Origin: Denitrobaculum tricleocarpae
GTDB lineage: Bacteria; Pseudomonadota; Alphaproteobacteria; Kiloniellales; Kiloniellaceae
Assembly (NCBI RefSeq): GCF_007004665.1
Contig: NZ_ML660053.1
Location: 124,001-188,000 of the forward strand
Length of the DNA: 64,000 bases
Direction of reading: 5' to 3'
The notes below the pieces were generated by a model. That model saw only the letters and a list, made by a program, of their open reading frames with translations. It made no database searches and was not told where the DNA came from. Below are positions 19,620 to 27,354 of the stretch, piece after piece. The first letter of the stretch is position 1, and every line of letters starts with the position of its first letter. Made by a program: the position numbers and the translations under genes.

Positions 19620-20214
19620 GTCAAAAAGAGAGGCGGCTCAGACGGTTGTTGAGCCGCGGGAAACCGAGAGCGGTGACGGCAAGCGCGCAGGACGCGCCGA
19701 AGAGAACCCCTTCTGGGTCTTTTCTCTTGCGGTTTACGGACGAGACGGCACCGCGCCTGCCTGTCTGGCGCTTCAGGATTCGAAAGGCCTGGATGTTAAT
19801 CTGCTGCTGTTCTGCTGTTGGGCAGGTGCAGCCGGCCGTCCACTCAAACCGGCTGAACTGGAAGACTTGATTGCAGCGGTGAAACCCTGGCGGACGGAGA
19901 TCATCGAGCCCCTGCGCAGCCTGAGGCGGATGCTCGGGATGCATGGTGCATTCGAAGGAGCCAGTGACACCCTGCTCAATCAGCTCAAATCGGCGGAGCT
20001 GGAGTCCGAGGCCGTACAGCAGCGCATGCTTCATGAATGCCTGCCGTTGGAACCCGGTGAAGCGTCAGTGAAGATCGCCGCCGAAAATCTCAAGACTTAT
20101 GTCAAACTGCTCAGTGTGGATTGCGACTCAGCCGTCACAGCCGATCTCGCGGCGGTCCTGCGGGGCGCTTTTCCTTCTCTCGCGCCCCTGGAAGCCGTCT
20201 GGACCCTGGTCTGA
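19606..20214 (+). CDS. TIGR02444 family protein
   Basis: 202 aa from a TTG start at 19606 that overlaps the phosphofructokinase gene by 14 bp, with GGTGGGG just upstream. The conserved core NPFWVFSLAVYGRDGTAPACL, then LDVNLLLFCCWAGAAGRPL, then WRTEIIEPLRSLRR matches the TIGR02444 (DUF2390) family, whose function is unknown. No signal or membrane segments. The tight overlap suggests translational coupling to the kinase gene. No other in-frame start gives a complete domain. Confidence 0.85.
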   Translation: MATPKSKREAAQTVVEPRETESGDGKRAGRAEENPFWVFSLAVYGRDGTAPACLALQDSKGLDVNLLLFCCWAGAAGRPLKPAELEDLIAAVKPWRTEIIEPLRSLRRMLGMHGAFEGASDTLLNQLKSAELESEAVQQRMLHECLPLEPGEASVKIAAENLKTYVKLLSVDCDSAVTADLAAVLRGAFPSLAPLEAVWTLV

Positions 20215-20223
20215 CGGAATAGT

Positions 20224-20844
20224 CTAACTGCGTTTTCGGCGTTTCGGCGCCCGAATTGCGGCGGTGCCGTCCGGGGCATCTTCGCCCCAGCGTTTGATCT
20301 TTCCGCTGTCGATGTTGAAGAGGTCCAACACCCGCCCGACGGAATGCTCGACGATGTCATCAACGCTTTGCGGATTGGTGTAGAAAGCCGGGACCGGTGG
20401 GGCAACAACAGCGCCCATTTCGGAGAGCGCCACGAGGTTCCTGAGATGTCCGGTGTGGAGCGGCGTTTCGCGCAGCATCAACACCAGGCGCCGCCGCTCC
20501 TTGAGCGCCACGTCCGCGGCCCGGGTCAAGAGGGTGGAGGTGACCCCGCTCGCGATTTCCGACATGGAACGGATCGAGCAGGGCGCGATCACCATCCCTA
20601 AGGTTTTGAAGGAGCCGCTTGAGATGGATGCACCGATATCCGCGACCGGGTGGAAGACATCCGCGAGGGCTTGAACCTGCGCGACCTTCAAATCCGTTTC
20701 GTAGGCCAGCGTGATTTCAGCCGACTTGCTCATCACGAGATGGGTCTCGATCGGGAGAGACTTCAGGCATTCCAAAAGGCGTATGCCGTAGATCACGCCA
20801 CTGGCGCCGCTGATCCCGATAATGAGGCGGTCCGGATGCGTCAT
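20224..20844 (-). CDS. ubiX: Flavin prenyltransferase UbiX
   Basis: Attaches a dimethylallyl unit to FMN to make the prenyl-FMN cofactor of UbiD-type decarboxylases; needed for ubiquinone synthesis. 206 aa. Motifs: IIGISGASGVIYGIRLLE (FMN phosphate binding) at the N-terminus, ISSGSFKTLGMVIAPCS near residue 74, RRRLVLMLRETPLHTGHLRN near 117, and PPVPAFYTNPQSVDDIV near 148. The C-terminus has a basic tail. Overlaps no neighbour and is convergent with the TIGR02444 gene 9 bp away. Confidence 0.95.
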   Translation of the reverse strand: MTHPDRLIIGISGASGVIYGIRLLECLKSLPIETHLVMSKSAEITLAYETDLKVAQVQALADVFHPVADIGASISSGSFKTLGMVIAPCSIRSMSEIASGVTSTLLTRAADVALKERRRLVLMLRETPLHTGHLRNLVALSEMGAVVAPPVPAFYTNPQSVDDIVEHSVGRVLDLFNIDSGKIKRWGEDAPDGTAAIRAPKRRKRS

Positions 20845-20953
20845 TTGGTCTCTCGATTCTTCTTGTTTCTCATGCCGGATTTACCCTTGCGGCTTTGCAT
20901 TCTGGCTCAGGGAGGTTTAGCATAGCTGTACATCGTAAATTAGGAGATTACGT

Positions 20954-21127
20954 ATGCCAGCGTCTGAACGGATTGTATCTCTTCAAGGTAAGCATGCTTC
21001 TCTGGATCGGGAAATTGTCGAAGAAAACCAAAGGCCTCACCCCGACGATACCCGCCTTCACGAACTTAAACGCGAAAAGCTCAGGATCAAGGACGAAATC
21101 AACGATATGATGACGCATCCGCACTGA
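20954..21127 (+). CDS. YdcH/DUF465 family small protein
   Basis: 57 aa, starting MPASERIVSLQGKHASLDRE and ending INDMMTHPH. TAGGAG lies 7 bases before the ATG. The heptad-like charged pattern with LHELKREKLRIKDEI near residue 37 is that of DUF465/YdcH. Function unknown. Divergent from ubiX. Too short for usual length cut-offs, but the ribosome site and family pattern support it. Confidence 0.8.
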   Translation: MPASERIVSLQGKHASLDREIVEENQRPHPDDTRLHELKREKLRIKDEINDMMTHPH

Positions 21128-21644
21128 CGCCGGATTCGGAACAAGTTGATTGCGTCGCGTCGGGTTCAGCGACTTTAGCCCCGGCCTTCCGCTATGGTTC
21201 AAAACGCAGGTTTTTTTGGAGAGCACGCCAAAGGGCGTTTCTCTATAGCTGTTGCACAGCCTGCCGTCTTTTTCATATCTGGTTGATTGCGCCCGGCAGA
21301 AATTCAAGGCTGCGCGCGCAAGCGCGACCGCTTTACAGCCGGTGAATTGCTCAGACCGCCGTCACGGCCCTGGTCGCCTTGGCGACGCCACAGGGCTTGC
21401 CCAAGCGTCATCCTGGAAAGATACTGCGCATTCTGTTCGAGAGCTCAGATCAAATTTAGATGGAATCGCCGCAGGCGATGAATCGTCCTCGCGTATCTGA
21501 ACTGACTGTAAAAGCTAGGCCGGATCACGTTTTTGAGCGTGAGTGACAAGGCTGACTTGGCCTTTGCGACCATTGACGCTCTTGCCGTCGCTGATGAATT
21601 TTCCGGGCCGCCGAAACGGCTCGGTTATCCGAAGGGTTGGAACT
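21128..21644. other. Intergenic region upstream of the short-chain dehydrogenase
   Basis: 517 bp. Several open frames cross it, but none has a ribosome site or a recognisable family pattern. No strong hairpin with a T-run was found. GAAGGG at 21631 is the ribosome site of the next gene. Confidence 0.5.
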
Positions 21645-22421
21645 ATGCGTTTAAAAGACAAGGTGGCCATCGTCACCGGTGCCGCTGCCGGAATTGGCCT
21701 CGCCTGTGCCCAGCGCCTTGCATCCGAAGGGGCCAAGGTGGTGTTGTCCGATGTCTCCGTTGAAAAAGGCGAACAGGCCGCTGAGGCGCTCCAGGAGACC
21801 GGCGCCGATGCCATCTTTATCGCCTGCGACGTTGGCGACAAGGCTCAGGTAGAGGCCTTGATTGCAGGTAGCGTCGCTGCTTTCGGTCGCCTGGATTGCG
21901 TCGTCGCTAACGCCGGCATCGTACACGCCTGTGACTTCCTGGAGCTGGAGGAAGAAGACTTCGACCGGGTTCTGCGGGTGAACCTCAAAGGCGTTTTCCT
22001 GACCGGGCAAGCCGCCGCGCGCCAGATGGTGGCCCAAGGGGGCGGGGGCACCATTATCAATATGTCGTCGGTGAATGCCGTCATGGCGATTCCGAGCATC
22101 ACGCCCTACGTGGTTGCCAAAGGCGGCGTGAACCAACTGACCAAGACCATGTCGATCTCACTTGCGGACAAAGGTATCCGGGTGAACGGCATCGGTCCCG
22201 GTTCCATCATGACCGATGTCTTAAAAGCGGTCGCCGACAACAAGGAAGCCATGAGCAAGATCATGATGCGGACGCCCCTGGGACGGGTCGGCGAGCCGGA
22301 GGAGATCGCCAAGGTCGCTGTTTTCCTCGCCAGCGATGATTCAAGCTACGTCACCGGTCAAACGATCTACGCCGATGGCGGACGCCTGGCACTGAACTAC
22401 ACCATGCCGGCTCCGGAATAA
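21645..22421 (+). CDS. Short-chain dehydrogenase/reductase (SDR, classical)
   Basis: 258 aa. NAD(P)-dependent oxidoreductase of unknown substrate. TGAAAGIG cofactor motif near residue 12, a D at the end of beta-2 (VVLSDVS), which favours NAD(H), VANAGI near 88, catalytic Ser in MSSVNA near 141, and YVVAK near 154-158. The final segment YVTGQTIYADGG is the usual SDR end. ATG at 21645 is preceded by GAAGGG; an open frame runs 34 codons further upstream but without a ribosome site. Convergent with the glycerophosphodiesterase gene, 22 bp apart. Confidence 0.92.
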   Translation: MRLKDKVAIVTGAAAGIGLACAQRLASEGAKVVLSDVSVEKGEQAAEALQETGADAIFIACDVGDKAQVEALIAGSVAAFGRLDCVVANAGIVHACDFLELEEEDFDRVLRVNLKGVFLTGQAAARQMVAQGGGGTIINMSSVNAVMAIPSITPYVVAKGGVNQLTKTMSISLADKGIRVNGIGPGSIMTDVLKAVADNKEAMSKIMMRTPLGRVGEPEEIAKVAVFLASDDSSYVTGQTIYADGGRLALNYTMPAPE

Positions 22422-22443
22422 GAGGCGTGGCGGCGCGCGGCTT

Positions 22444-23175
22444 CTACCAGGAGCGGTCGCGGCCCAGCATTTCCGCCTGGACGGATTGAAAGAGCTCCAG
22501 TTCGTCCAGGTTGATGTAGTCGATGCCGAGTTCGATCATCCGCTGGAAGTCGGCGCAGGAATCGCCTTCGTAGTAGACCATGATCTCCATACCCAGGTCG
22601 TGGGTGCGGTCAACCAGATCCCGCGACAGGGCATCCATTTGAGTTTCGTAGATCGATGCGTGGTGGTTGCGCTGTGCTTCCGCCGGGTCGTCGGTCACCG
22701 ACCAGTTCACCATTTTCCGGAGTTCCGGCGCAGCATCTTGGATAGCAGCCCGCATCTCCGGATCGAAAGAAAAGGTGAAACACTGCTCGGTGACGTCCAG
22801 GCGCTTCAGAAGGGCCGCCACAGCTTCGCAATCAGCGTGTTTTATCTCGACGTAAAACCCGGCACGCTTTTTGAAGGCATTGAGGTAATGCTCGAGGCGC
22901 GGAACCTCTTCGCCGGCAAAGACAAGATCAAAGCCGATCCCGGCGTCGAGGTTGTCGACTTCAAATGACGTCATGTCGGCGATCGGGCCAAAGGCGTCCG
23001 TGGTTCGGTCGACCAGTTTGTCGTGCATGACGTAAAGCACGCCATCGGCACTTTGCCGGACATCCAGCTCGATAATGTCGCCACCCAGCGCGAGCGCCGC
23101 CTGAGCCGCTGCGAAGGTGTTCTCGGGCGCCACTTTATTGGCACCGCGGTGGCAGACCGTTTTGACTGGTTTCAT
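22444..23175 (-). CDS. Glycerophosphodiester phosphodiesterase
   Basis: Hydrolyses glycerophosphodiesters to glycerol 3-phosphate and an alcohol. 243 aa. The GDPD motifs are clear: HRGANKVAPENT at residues 9-20, IELDVRQSADGVLYVMHD near 36, and VEIKHAD near 109. No signal peptide, so it is cytoplasmic, like UgpQ. The C-terminal part is shorter than in UgpQ-like enzymes, but the barrel end INLDELELF is present. Confidence 0.88.
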   Translation of the reverse strand: MKPVKTVCHRGANKVAPENTFAAAQAALALGGDIIELDVRQSADGVLYVMHDKLVDRTTDAFGPIADMTSFEVDNLDAGIGFDLVFAGEEVPRLEHYLNAFKKRAGFYVEIKHADCEAVAALLKRLDVTEQCFTFSFDPEMRAAIQDAAPELRKMVNWSVTDDPAEAQRNHHASIYETQMDALSRDLVDRTHDLGMEIMVYYEGDSCADFQRMIELGIDYINLDELELFQSVQAEMLGRDRSW

Positions 23176-23330
23176 GAAAACTGCCGGGACCTGTCTCTGC
23201 GGGAAGTCATCGCTTCAGGCATAGGGTTTTTTTGAGCCTGGAGCAACTGCGCCGCGTGCAGCCCTGCAATGCAAGGTTCCGCTCTCGGGACGAGCCGGCT
23301 TCAATTACCGCTTTATAAAATTGCGCGGGC

Positions 23331-23376
23331 ATAAAAAACACCCCGGCCAAGACTCTGTCCGGAGTGTTTTTCTTAT
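23331..23376. terminator. Bidirectional intrinsic terminator downstream of trcR
   Basis: AAACACCCCGG pairs with CCGGAGTGTTT (one mismatch), with T-runs on both strands (TTTTTCTT on plus, TTTTTTAT on minus). Serves the trcR-like gene on the minus strand. Confidence 0.8.
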
Positions 23377-23420
23377 AGCTCCGCTGTTTTGTCGCTGGTC
23401 AGCAGAAACCTTAGAGCGGA

Positions 23421-24029
23421 TCAGTCGTTGCTAAGACCAAAGCCTGCCAGCGGAGAGGGTGCCTCTTCCTCGAACTGCGGCGCGGGAATGGCGATGCCGG
23501 CCTTTTCTGCGGCTTTGCGAGCTTTTTCGACCGCGGCATTCAGATCTACCTGACTGCAGAGTCCGAGCAACACAGGATCCCGGGGACGGATGTTGGCCAT
23601 GTTCCAGTGTGAACGGTCGCGGATGGACTGAATAGTTGTCTTGGTGGTGCCGATCAGCTTGGAAATCTGGGAATCCTTGAGTTCCGGATGATGGCGCAGA
23701 ACCCAGGCGATCCCATCGGGCTTATCGTGACGCTTGGCAACCGGCGTATAGCGCGGGCCCTTGGTGCGTTTGGAGGGCTGAGGCAGGTCGAGTTTCAGGA
23801 GCTTCAGCCGGGCGGTCGGATCGGCCTGGCAGCGGTCGATTTCAGCCTGGGTCAACTGGCTGTTGGCAATCGGGTCGATGCCCTGGATGCCAACGGCAAC
23901 CTCATCGTCTGCGATGCCCTGAACTTCCAGGCGATGCAAACCGCAGAATTCGGCAATCTGCTCGAATTCGAGAGAGGTGTTTTCGACCAACCAGACGGCG
24001 GTCGCTTTTGGCATAAGTGGCTGAGACAT
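23421..24029 (-). CDS. TrcR/DUF1013 cell-cycle transcriptional regulator
   Basis: 202 aa from the ATG at 24029, which follows a strong GAGGAGAG site; a longer frame to 24209 has no such site. DUF1013 proteins are nearly confined to alphaproteobacteria; the Caulobacter member TrcR is cell-cycle linked. Conserved start MSQPLMPKATAVWLVENTSL, EFCGLHRLEVQGIADDEVA, then DGIAWVLRHHPELKDSQISK and IGTTKTTIQSIRDRSHWNM, which looks like a helix-turn-helix. Followed by a strong terminator. Confidence 0.88.
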   Translation of the reverse strand: MSQPLMPKATAVWLVENTSLEFEQIAEFCGLHRLEVQGIADDEVAVGIQGIDPIANSQLTQAEIDRCQADPTARLKLLKLDLPQPSKRTKGPRYTPVAKRHDKPDGIAWVLRHHPELKDSQISKLIGTTKTTIQSIRDRSHWNMANIRPRDPVLLGLCSQVDLNAAVEKARKAAEKAGIAIPAPQFEEEAPSPLAGFGLSND

Positions 24030-24235
24030 TTTCTCTCCTCGTCTGCCCGGATCGTGGCTCTCCTGAACCGTCAACCAGGGCTGCGCGTGTTTGGGTCGTC
24101 CGCCGTCGCGCCACAAATGCGGCTGCGCGCGGATCGGAAACTGTGGGATACCCTGAATATAGGCTCCAGCCAAGCGGGAAAAAGACTTAATGACCCGGCT
24201 ATTGCACAAAATTACAGCTAAAGCTCTGTCGGATG

Positions 24236-25237
24236 TCAGACCGTGAGCACGATTTTTCCAATGTGAGCGCTCGATTCCATCATTTCGTGGGCTTTGTTTG
24301 CTTCGCGCAGTGGAAATGTCTGGTGAATCACCGGCGCTATCTTACCTGATTCCAGCAGAGGCCAGACTGTTTTCTTCAGATTCTGCGCGATTTCCGCCTT
24401 GAATTCGACACTGCGGGCCCGCAGTGTCGAGCCGGAGATCGTGATCCGCTTCATCATGACCGGCGCGAGATTGACCTCAGCCTTGGGTCCGCCAAGAAAG
24501 GCGATGTAACAAAGGCGTCCATCCGGGGCGAGGGCCGAAATATTGCGCTGGACGTAGCTGCCGCCAACCATGTCGAGCACCACGTTTACGCCCTTGCCGC
24601 CGGTCAGGTTCTTGGCGACTTCGACGAAGTCTTCTTCCCGGTAGTTGATAGCCCGCTCCGCGCCCAAATCCTCACAGGCCTTGCACTTTTCAGCGGAACC
24701 CGCCGTTGCTAAGACCCGCGCGCCCATGGCCGCAGCCAACTGGATGGCGGTTGTTCCAATCCCCGAGGACCCTCCGTGGATGAGAAGTGCTTCGCCGGCT
24801 TTCAGGGCACCACGGTCAAAAACGTTGGTCCAGACCGTAAAAAAGGTCTCAGGCAGGGCGGCGGCCTGTATCGCGCTGAATCCTGTGGGCACGGGCAAAC
24901 ACTGTGGGGCAGGTGCAACGCAGTATTCCGCGTAGCCACCGCCTGCCACCAGGGCTGTGACCTGATCTCCCAGCTTGAGGTTCGTGACATCCTCACCGAG
25001 GCTGACGACCTCGCCGCTTATCTCCAGGCCCGGGATGTCCGAGGCGCCGGGCGGCGGCGGGTACCCGCCGGTCCGCTGCAGCACATCCGGCCGGTTGACG
25101 CCTGCTGCCGCGACCTTAATCAGGACGTCGCCCGCGCCGGGCTCGGGCATTGGACGTTCGCAAGGAACCAGAACATCCGGTGCACCAGGTTCTTTGATTT
25201 CAATTGCCGTCATTGTCGATGGGAGGGAACCGGTCAT
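24236..25237 (-). CDS. NAD(P)H quinone oxidoreductase (PIG3/zeta-crystallin family)
   Basis: 333 aa, medium-chain reductase superfamily without zinc ligands. Seen: GVNRPDVLQRTGGYPPPPG near residue 48, GLEISGEVV near 70, the nucleotide-binding LIHGGSSGIGTTAIQLA near 152, and DMVGGSYVQRNISAL near 218. These match TP53I3-type quinone oxidoreductases. The start may be the annotated ATG or the one eight codons later (MTAIEIKEPG). Physiological substrate not known. Confidence 0.9.
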   Translation of the reverse strand: MTGSLPSTMTAIEIKEPGAPDVLVPCERPMPEPGAGDVLIKVAAAGVNRPDVLQRTGGYPPPPGASDIPGLEISGEVVSLGEDVTNLKLGDQVTALVAGGGYAEYCVAPAPQCLPVPTGFSAIQAAALPETFFTVWTNVFDRGALKAGEALLIHGGSSGIGTTAIQLAAAMGARVLATAGSAEKCKACEDLGAERAINYREEDFVEVAKNLTGGKGVNVVLDMVGGSYVQRNISALAPDGRLCYIAFLGGPKAEVNLAPVMMKRITISGSTLRARSVEFKAEIAQNLKKTVWPLLESGKIAPVIHQTFPLREANKAHEMMESSAHIGKIVLTV

Positions 25238-25468
25238 TCGAGGCCTCGTTCAAGGGGTTGGAGTCGTTTCCTAAATCAGACATTCGACGTTCTGATCTAG
25301 GATGTTGTTCCTACGTACAATTCGCACATCCGATATGTCCCAAGCGCGCGACGGGCAGCGTTCCCTAACAGGAATGTAGCCATTAAAGTAAGAGATTGGA
25401 CTCTGGACTGCGCCGCAATTTAGTCGCAGCCTGTAACCAAAGGCAAGTGAACAGCGGGAGGCGTCTCA

Positions 25469-25651
25469 ATGGAACTGGAAGATTTAGAGCCGAGGAAAAA
25501 GCAACCCAAGTTAAAGGATCTGAGCGTCATGGGCCTTGATGAACTTGCCGAGTATCGCAAGTCTTTGGAGGCGGAGATCGCACGGATCGACGCTGAAGTT
25601 GCGACCAAGAAAAGCCATCGCTCGGAGGTCGACTCCCTGTTTAAGAGCTAG
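25469..25651 (+). CDS. DUF1192 family small protein
   Basis: 60 aa. Starts MELEDLEPRKKQPKLKDLSV, then SLEAEIARIDAEVATKKSHR, and ends LFKS, the pattern of alphaproteobacterial DUF1192 proteins. Helical, function unknown. GGGAGGCGTCTCA precedes the ATG. An AEC transporter follows 121 bp later on the same strand. Confidence 0.85.
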   Translation: MELEDLEPRKKQPKLKDLSVMGLDELAEYRKSLEAEIARIDAEVATKKSHRSEVDSLFKS

Positions 25652-25772
25652 TTGCCCTGAGTCTCCTGCGTCCTTCCGAATGCCATGTCCGCACGACAGA
25701 AGATATCGTTTTCTCCCCCTCCCTGCGCGCCCTTAGGACCTGAAGCGCGCTCTTAGGAACCGTAACGAAAAA

Positions 25773-26705
25773 ATGGAAACGGCGATCAACACCGTTCTGC
25801 CGGTCTTCGGCCTGGTGCTCTGCGGCTACCTGGCCGGGCGCAGCCGTTTCATGCCGCAAGAGGCGGTCAAGGGACTGACTACTTTTGTCTTCTATCTTGC
25901 AATTCCCGCTCTGTTGTTCCGGACCATGGCGAATGGGGGGCCGGAATCCGGCTTCGATTTCTCCATTGTCTTTGCCTACTTCTCTGCGCTGGCGATCAAT
26001 TTTGCCATGGCCTGGCTCTTCTCGCGCCAGGCCTTTGGCGCCAGCATCGAGGAGGGCGCGATCATGGGAATGGGCGCGATATTCTCCAACACCGTGCTGC
26101 TCGGCCTGCCGCTGATTTTCGGAGTCTTTGGCGAAGAGGGGTTGCTGGCTCTTACACTGATCATCGCTTTTCATTCCCCCATTATCATGCCGCTGGTATC
26201 TCTGGCCGTGGAATTGGGGCGAGGGACGGCGGCATCACCGGCTCAAAAACTCAAGCTGATCTTCTTCGCGATTTTCAAGAACCCGATCATCGTCGCGCTT
26301 CTCGCGGGGCAGCTCTATGGGGCAAGCGGCCTCGCGCTGCCCGTCTCGGTCGACCGCTTTGTTGAGCTGCTGAGTGGTGCGGCCGCGCCTTGTGCGCTCT
26401 TCGCTCTGGGGGCTTCGCTCGTCGGCTACCAACTGGGCGGCGATTTGCGGCAGTGCGCGGCGCTTGTTGTTTTCAAGCTCGTCATCCATCCGATCGTGAC
26501 CGCTGTGCTGGTTTTTTTCGTCTTCGATCTGGATCCGGTCTGGGCCGCGGTTGCCGTCGTGACGGCTGCTCTCCCGGTTGGCGTGAACGTCTTCATCATG
26601 GCCGAACACTACGGAATTTACACCGCACGGGCAGCGTCTGCCATTTTGATTTCAACCGGCCTTTCCCTTGTCACCGTGTCGATTTTACTCGCGTATTTCG
26701 CGTAA
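25773..26705 (+). CDS. AEC (auxin efflux carrier-like) family transporter
   Basis: 310 aa integral membrane protein with about ten hydrophobic helices. N-terminal VLPVFGLVLCGYLAGR and FYLAIPALLFRTMANGG, the middle GAIFSNTVLLGLPLIFGVFG, and the C-terminal ALPVGVNVFIMAEHYG are family hallmarks. Relatives export organic anions such as malate or malonate; the substrate here is unknown. There is no terminator directly after the stop; the first strong one is 240 bp on (26945-26972). Confidence 0.9.
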   Translation: METAINTVLPVFGLVLCGYLAGRSRFMPQEAVKGLTTFVFYLAIPALLFRTMANGGPESGFDFSIVFAYFSALAINFAMAWLFSRQAFGASIEEGAIMGMGAIFSNTVLLGLPLIFGVFGEEGLLALTLIIAFHSPIIMPLVSLAVELGRGTAASPAQKLKLIFFAIFKNPIIVALLAGQLYGASGLALPVSVDRFVELLSGAAAPCALFALGASLVGYQLGGDLRQCAALVVFKLVIHPIVTAVLVFFVFDLDPVWAAVAVVTAALPVGVNVFIMAEHYGIYTARAASAILISTGLSLVTVSILLAYFA

Positions 26706-26944
26706 AAATATCTGGAATTGTTCCTAACGCGGTTTTTGCTCCGGATCAGTCTCGATAATTCGGATTCGAAGTCGAACGCAAATCCCGGCAATAAGAAACT
26801 GCGTCGGAATTGAAATTCGTAAGCGTGTTAACCATTTCTTAGTAGAGGCGCGGTATTCTCTACATAACGGTTGGAGAGGATCTTTTGTCCTTTCACCGTT
26901 GTTCGGAAGTTTTCCGTTCCTTGTAATGCCTCCCTGTAAACTTG

Positions 26945-26972
26945 CCGCCGGCTTGTCCGGCGGTTTTCTTTT
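26945..26972 (+). terminator. Intrinsic terminator
   Basis: CCGCCGG pairs perfectly with CCGGCGG over a CTTGT loop, followed by TTTTCTTTT. It may end the AEC transporter transcript or a short RNA from about 26860. Confidence 0.85.
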
Positions 26973-26986
26973 GCAGCACGGATTAG

Positions 26987-27017
26987 TTGAACACTATTGT
27001 TAACATAGTGTTACAAT
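26987..27017 (+). promoter_or_regulatory. Promoter-like sequence with internal palindrome
   Basis: TTGAAC and TACAAT, 19 bp apart, flank or overlap a perfect inverted repeat AACACTAT-tgttaac-ATAGTGTT (26990-27012). The layout is that of a promoter with an operator on the spacer. Boxes are good but the spacing is long, so activity is inferred. Confidence 0.5.
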
Positions 27018-27113
27018 CCCTTTCTCATCCATCACTTCTGACGTTAATAAATCCGCGCTTGACCGGCTCATTCGGCCTGCTTAAGGTCCCTGCCAAGGCA
27101 AGTTGACAGGGTA

Positions 27114-27122
27114 TGGTATAAT
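27114..27122 (+). promoter_or_regulatory. Extended -10 promoter candidate
   Basis: TGGTATAAT is a perfect extended -10 element. No -35 box lies at 16-18 bp. The start point would fall at the foot of the hairpin at 27128, so a transcript from here would consist first of that terminator. Confidence 0.5.
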
Positions 27123-27127
27123 AAGAT

Positions 27128-27171
27128 GAGGGCCACGATCCAAGATAAGGGTCGAAGGCCCTCTCTTTTTT
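27128..27171 (+). terminator. Intrinsic terminator / possible attenuator before the sulfhydrylase gene
   Basis: GAGGGCC pairs with GGCCCTC, with an inner CGATCC/GGGTCG stem, followed by TCTTTTTT. It lies 183 bp before the next coding start and no gene ends nearby, so premature termination control is a reasonable reading. Confidence 0.75.
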
Positions 27172-27354
27172 CCGGACCTCTGATTGTTTCTCCCGCCACC
27201 GAATTTTCCTACCATATTGGATTGATGGCCGTTGAGAACACATTGAAATCTCGTGTAGTCTCCGTTTAGAGATGGCCCTGTTACACAAGGATCTCCAGGA
27301 ATTGTGGGATCGTTGTGTATTCATGGGCTTGGTTGCACTTTTGCGGGGCATACG

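Larger units (their letters stand above)
26706..27354. other. Long regulatory-looking region upstream of the sulfhydrylase gene
   Basis: 649 bp with no convincing protein but several signals on the plus strand: a hairpin at 26866-26899, a terminator at 26945-26972, a palindrome within a promoter-like sequence at 26987-27017, an extended -10 promoter at 27114-27122, and a second terminator at 27128-27171. See the separate entries. Confidence 0.6.

Noticed and set aside
21252-21500. 82-aa frame in the 517-bp gap before the SDR gene
   Set aside because: No ribosome site and no protein-like pattern; several overlapping frames are equally open.
26706-27354. SAM-II riboswitch upstream of the sulfhydrylase gene
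   Set aside because: Expected from known alphaproteobacterial met genes, but the aptamer's conserved segments could not be found by eye; only the terminator and promoters are supported.
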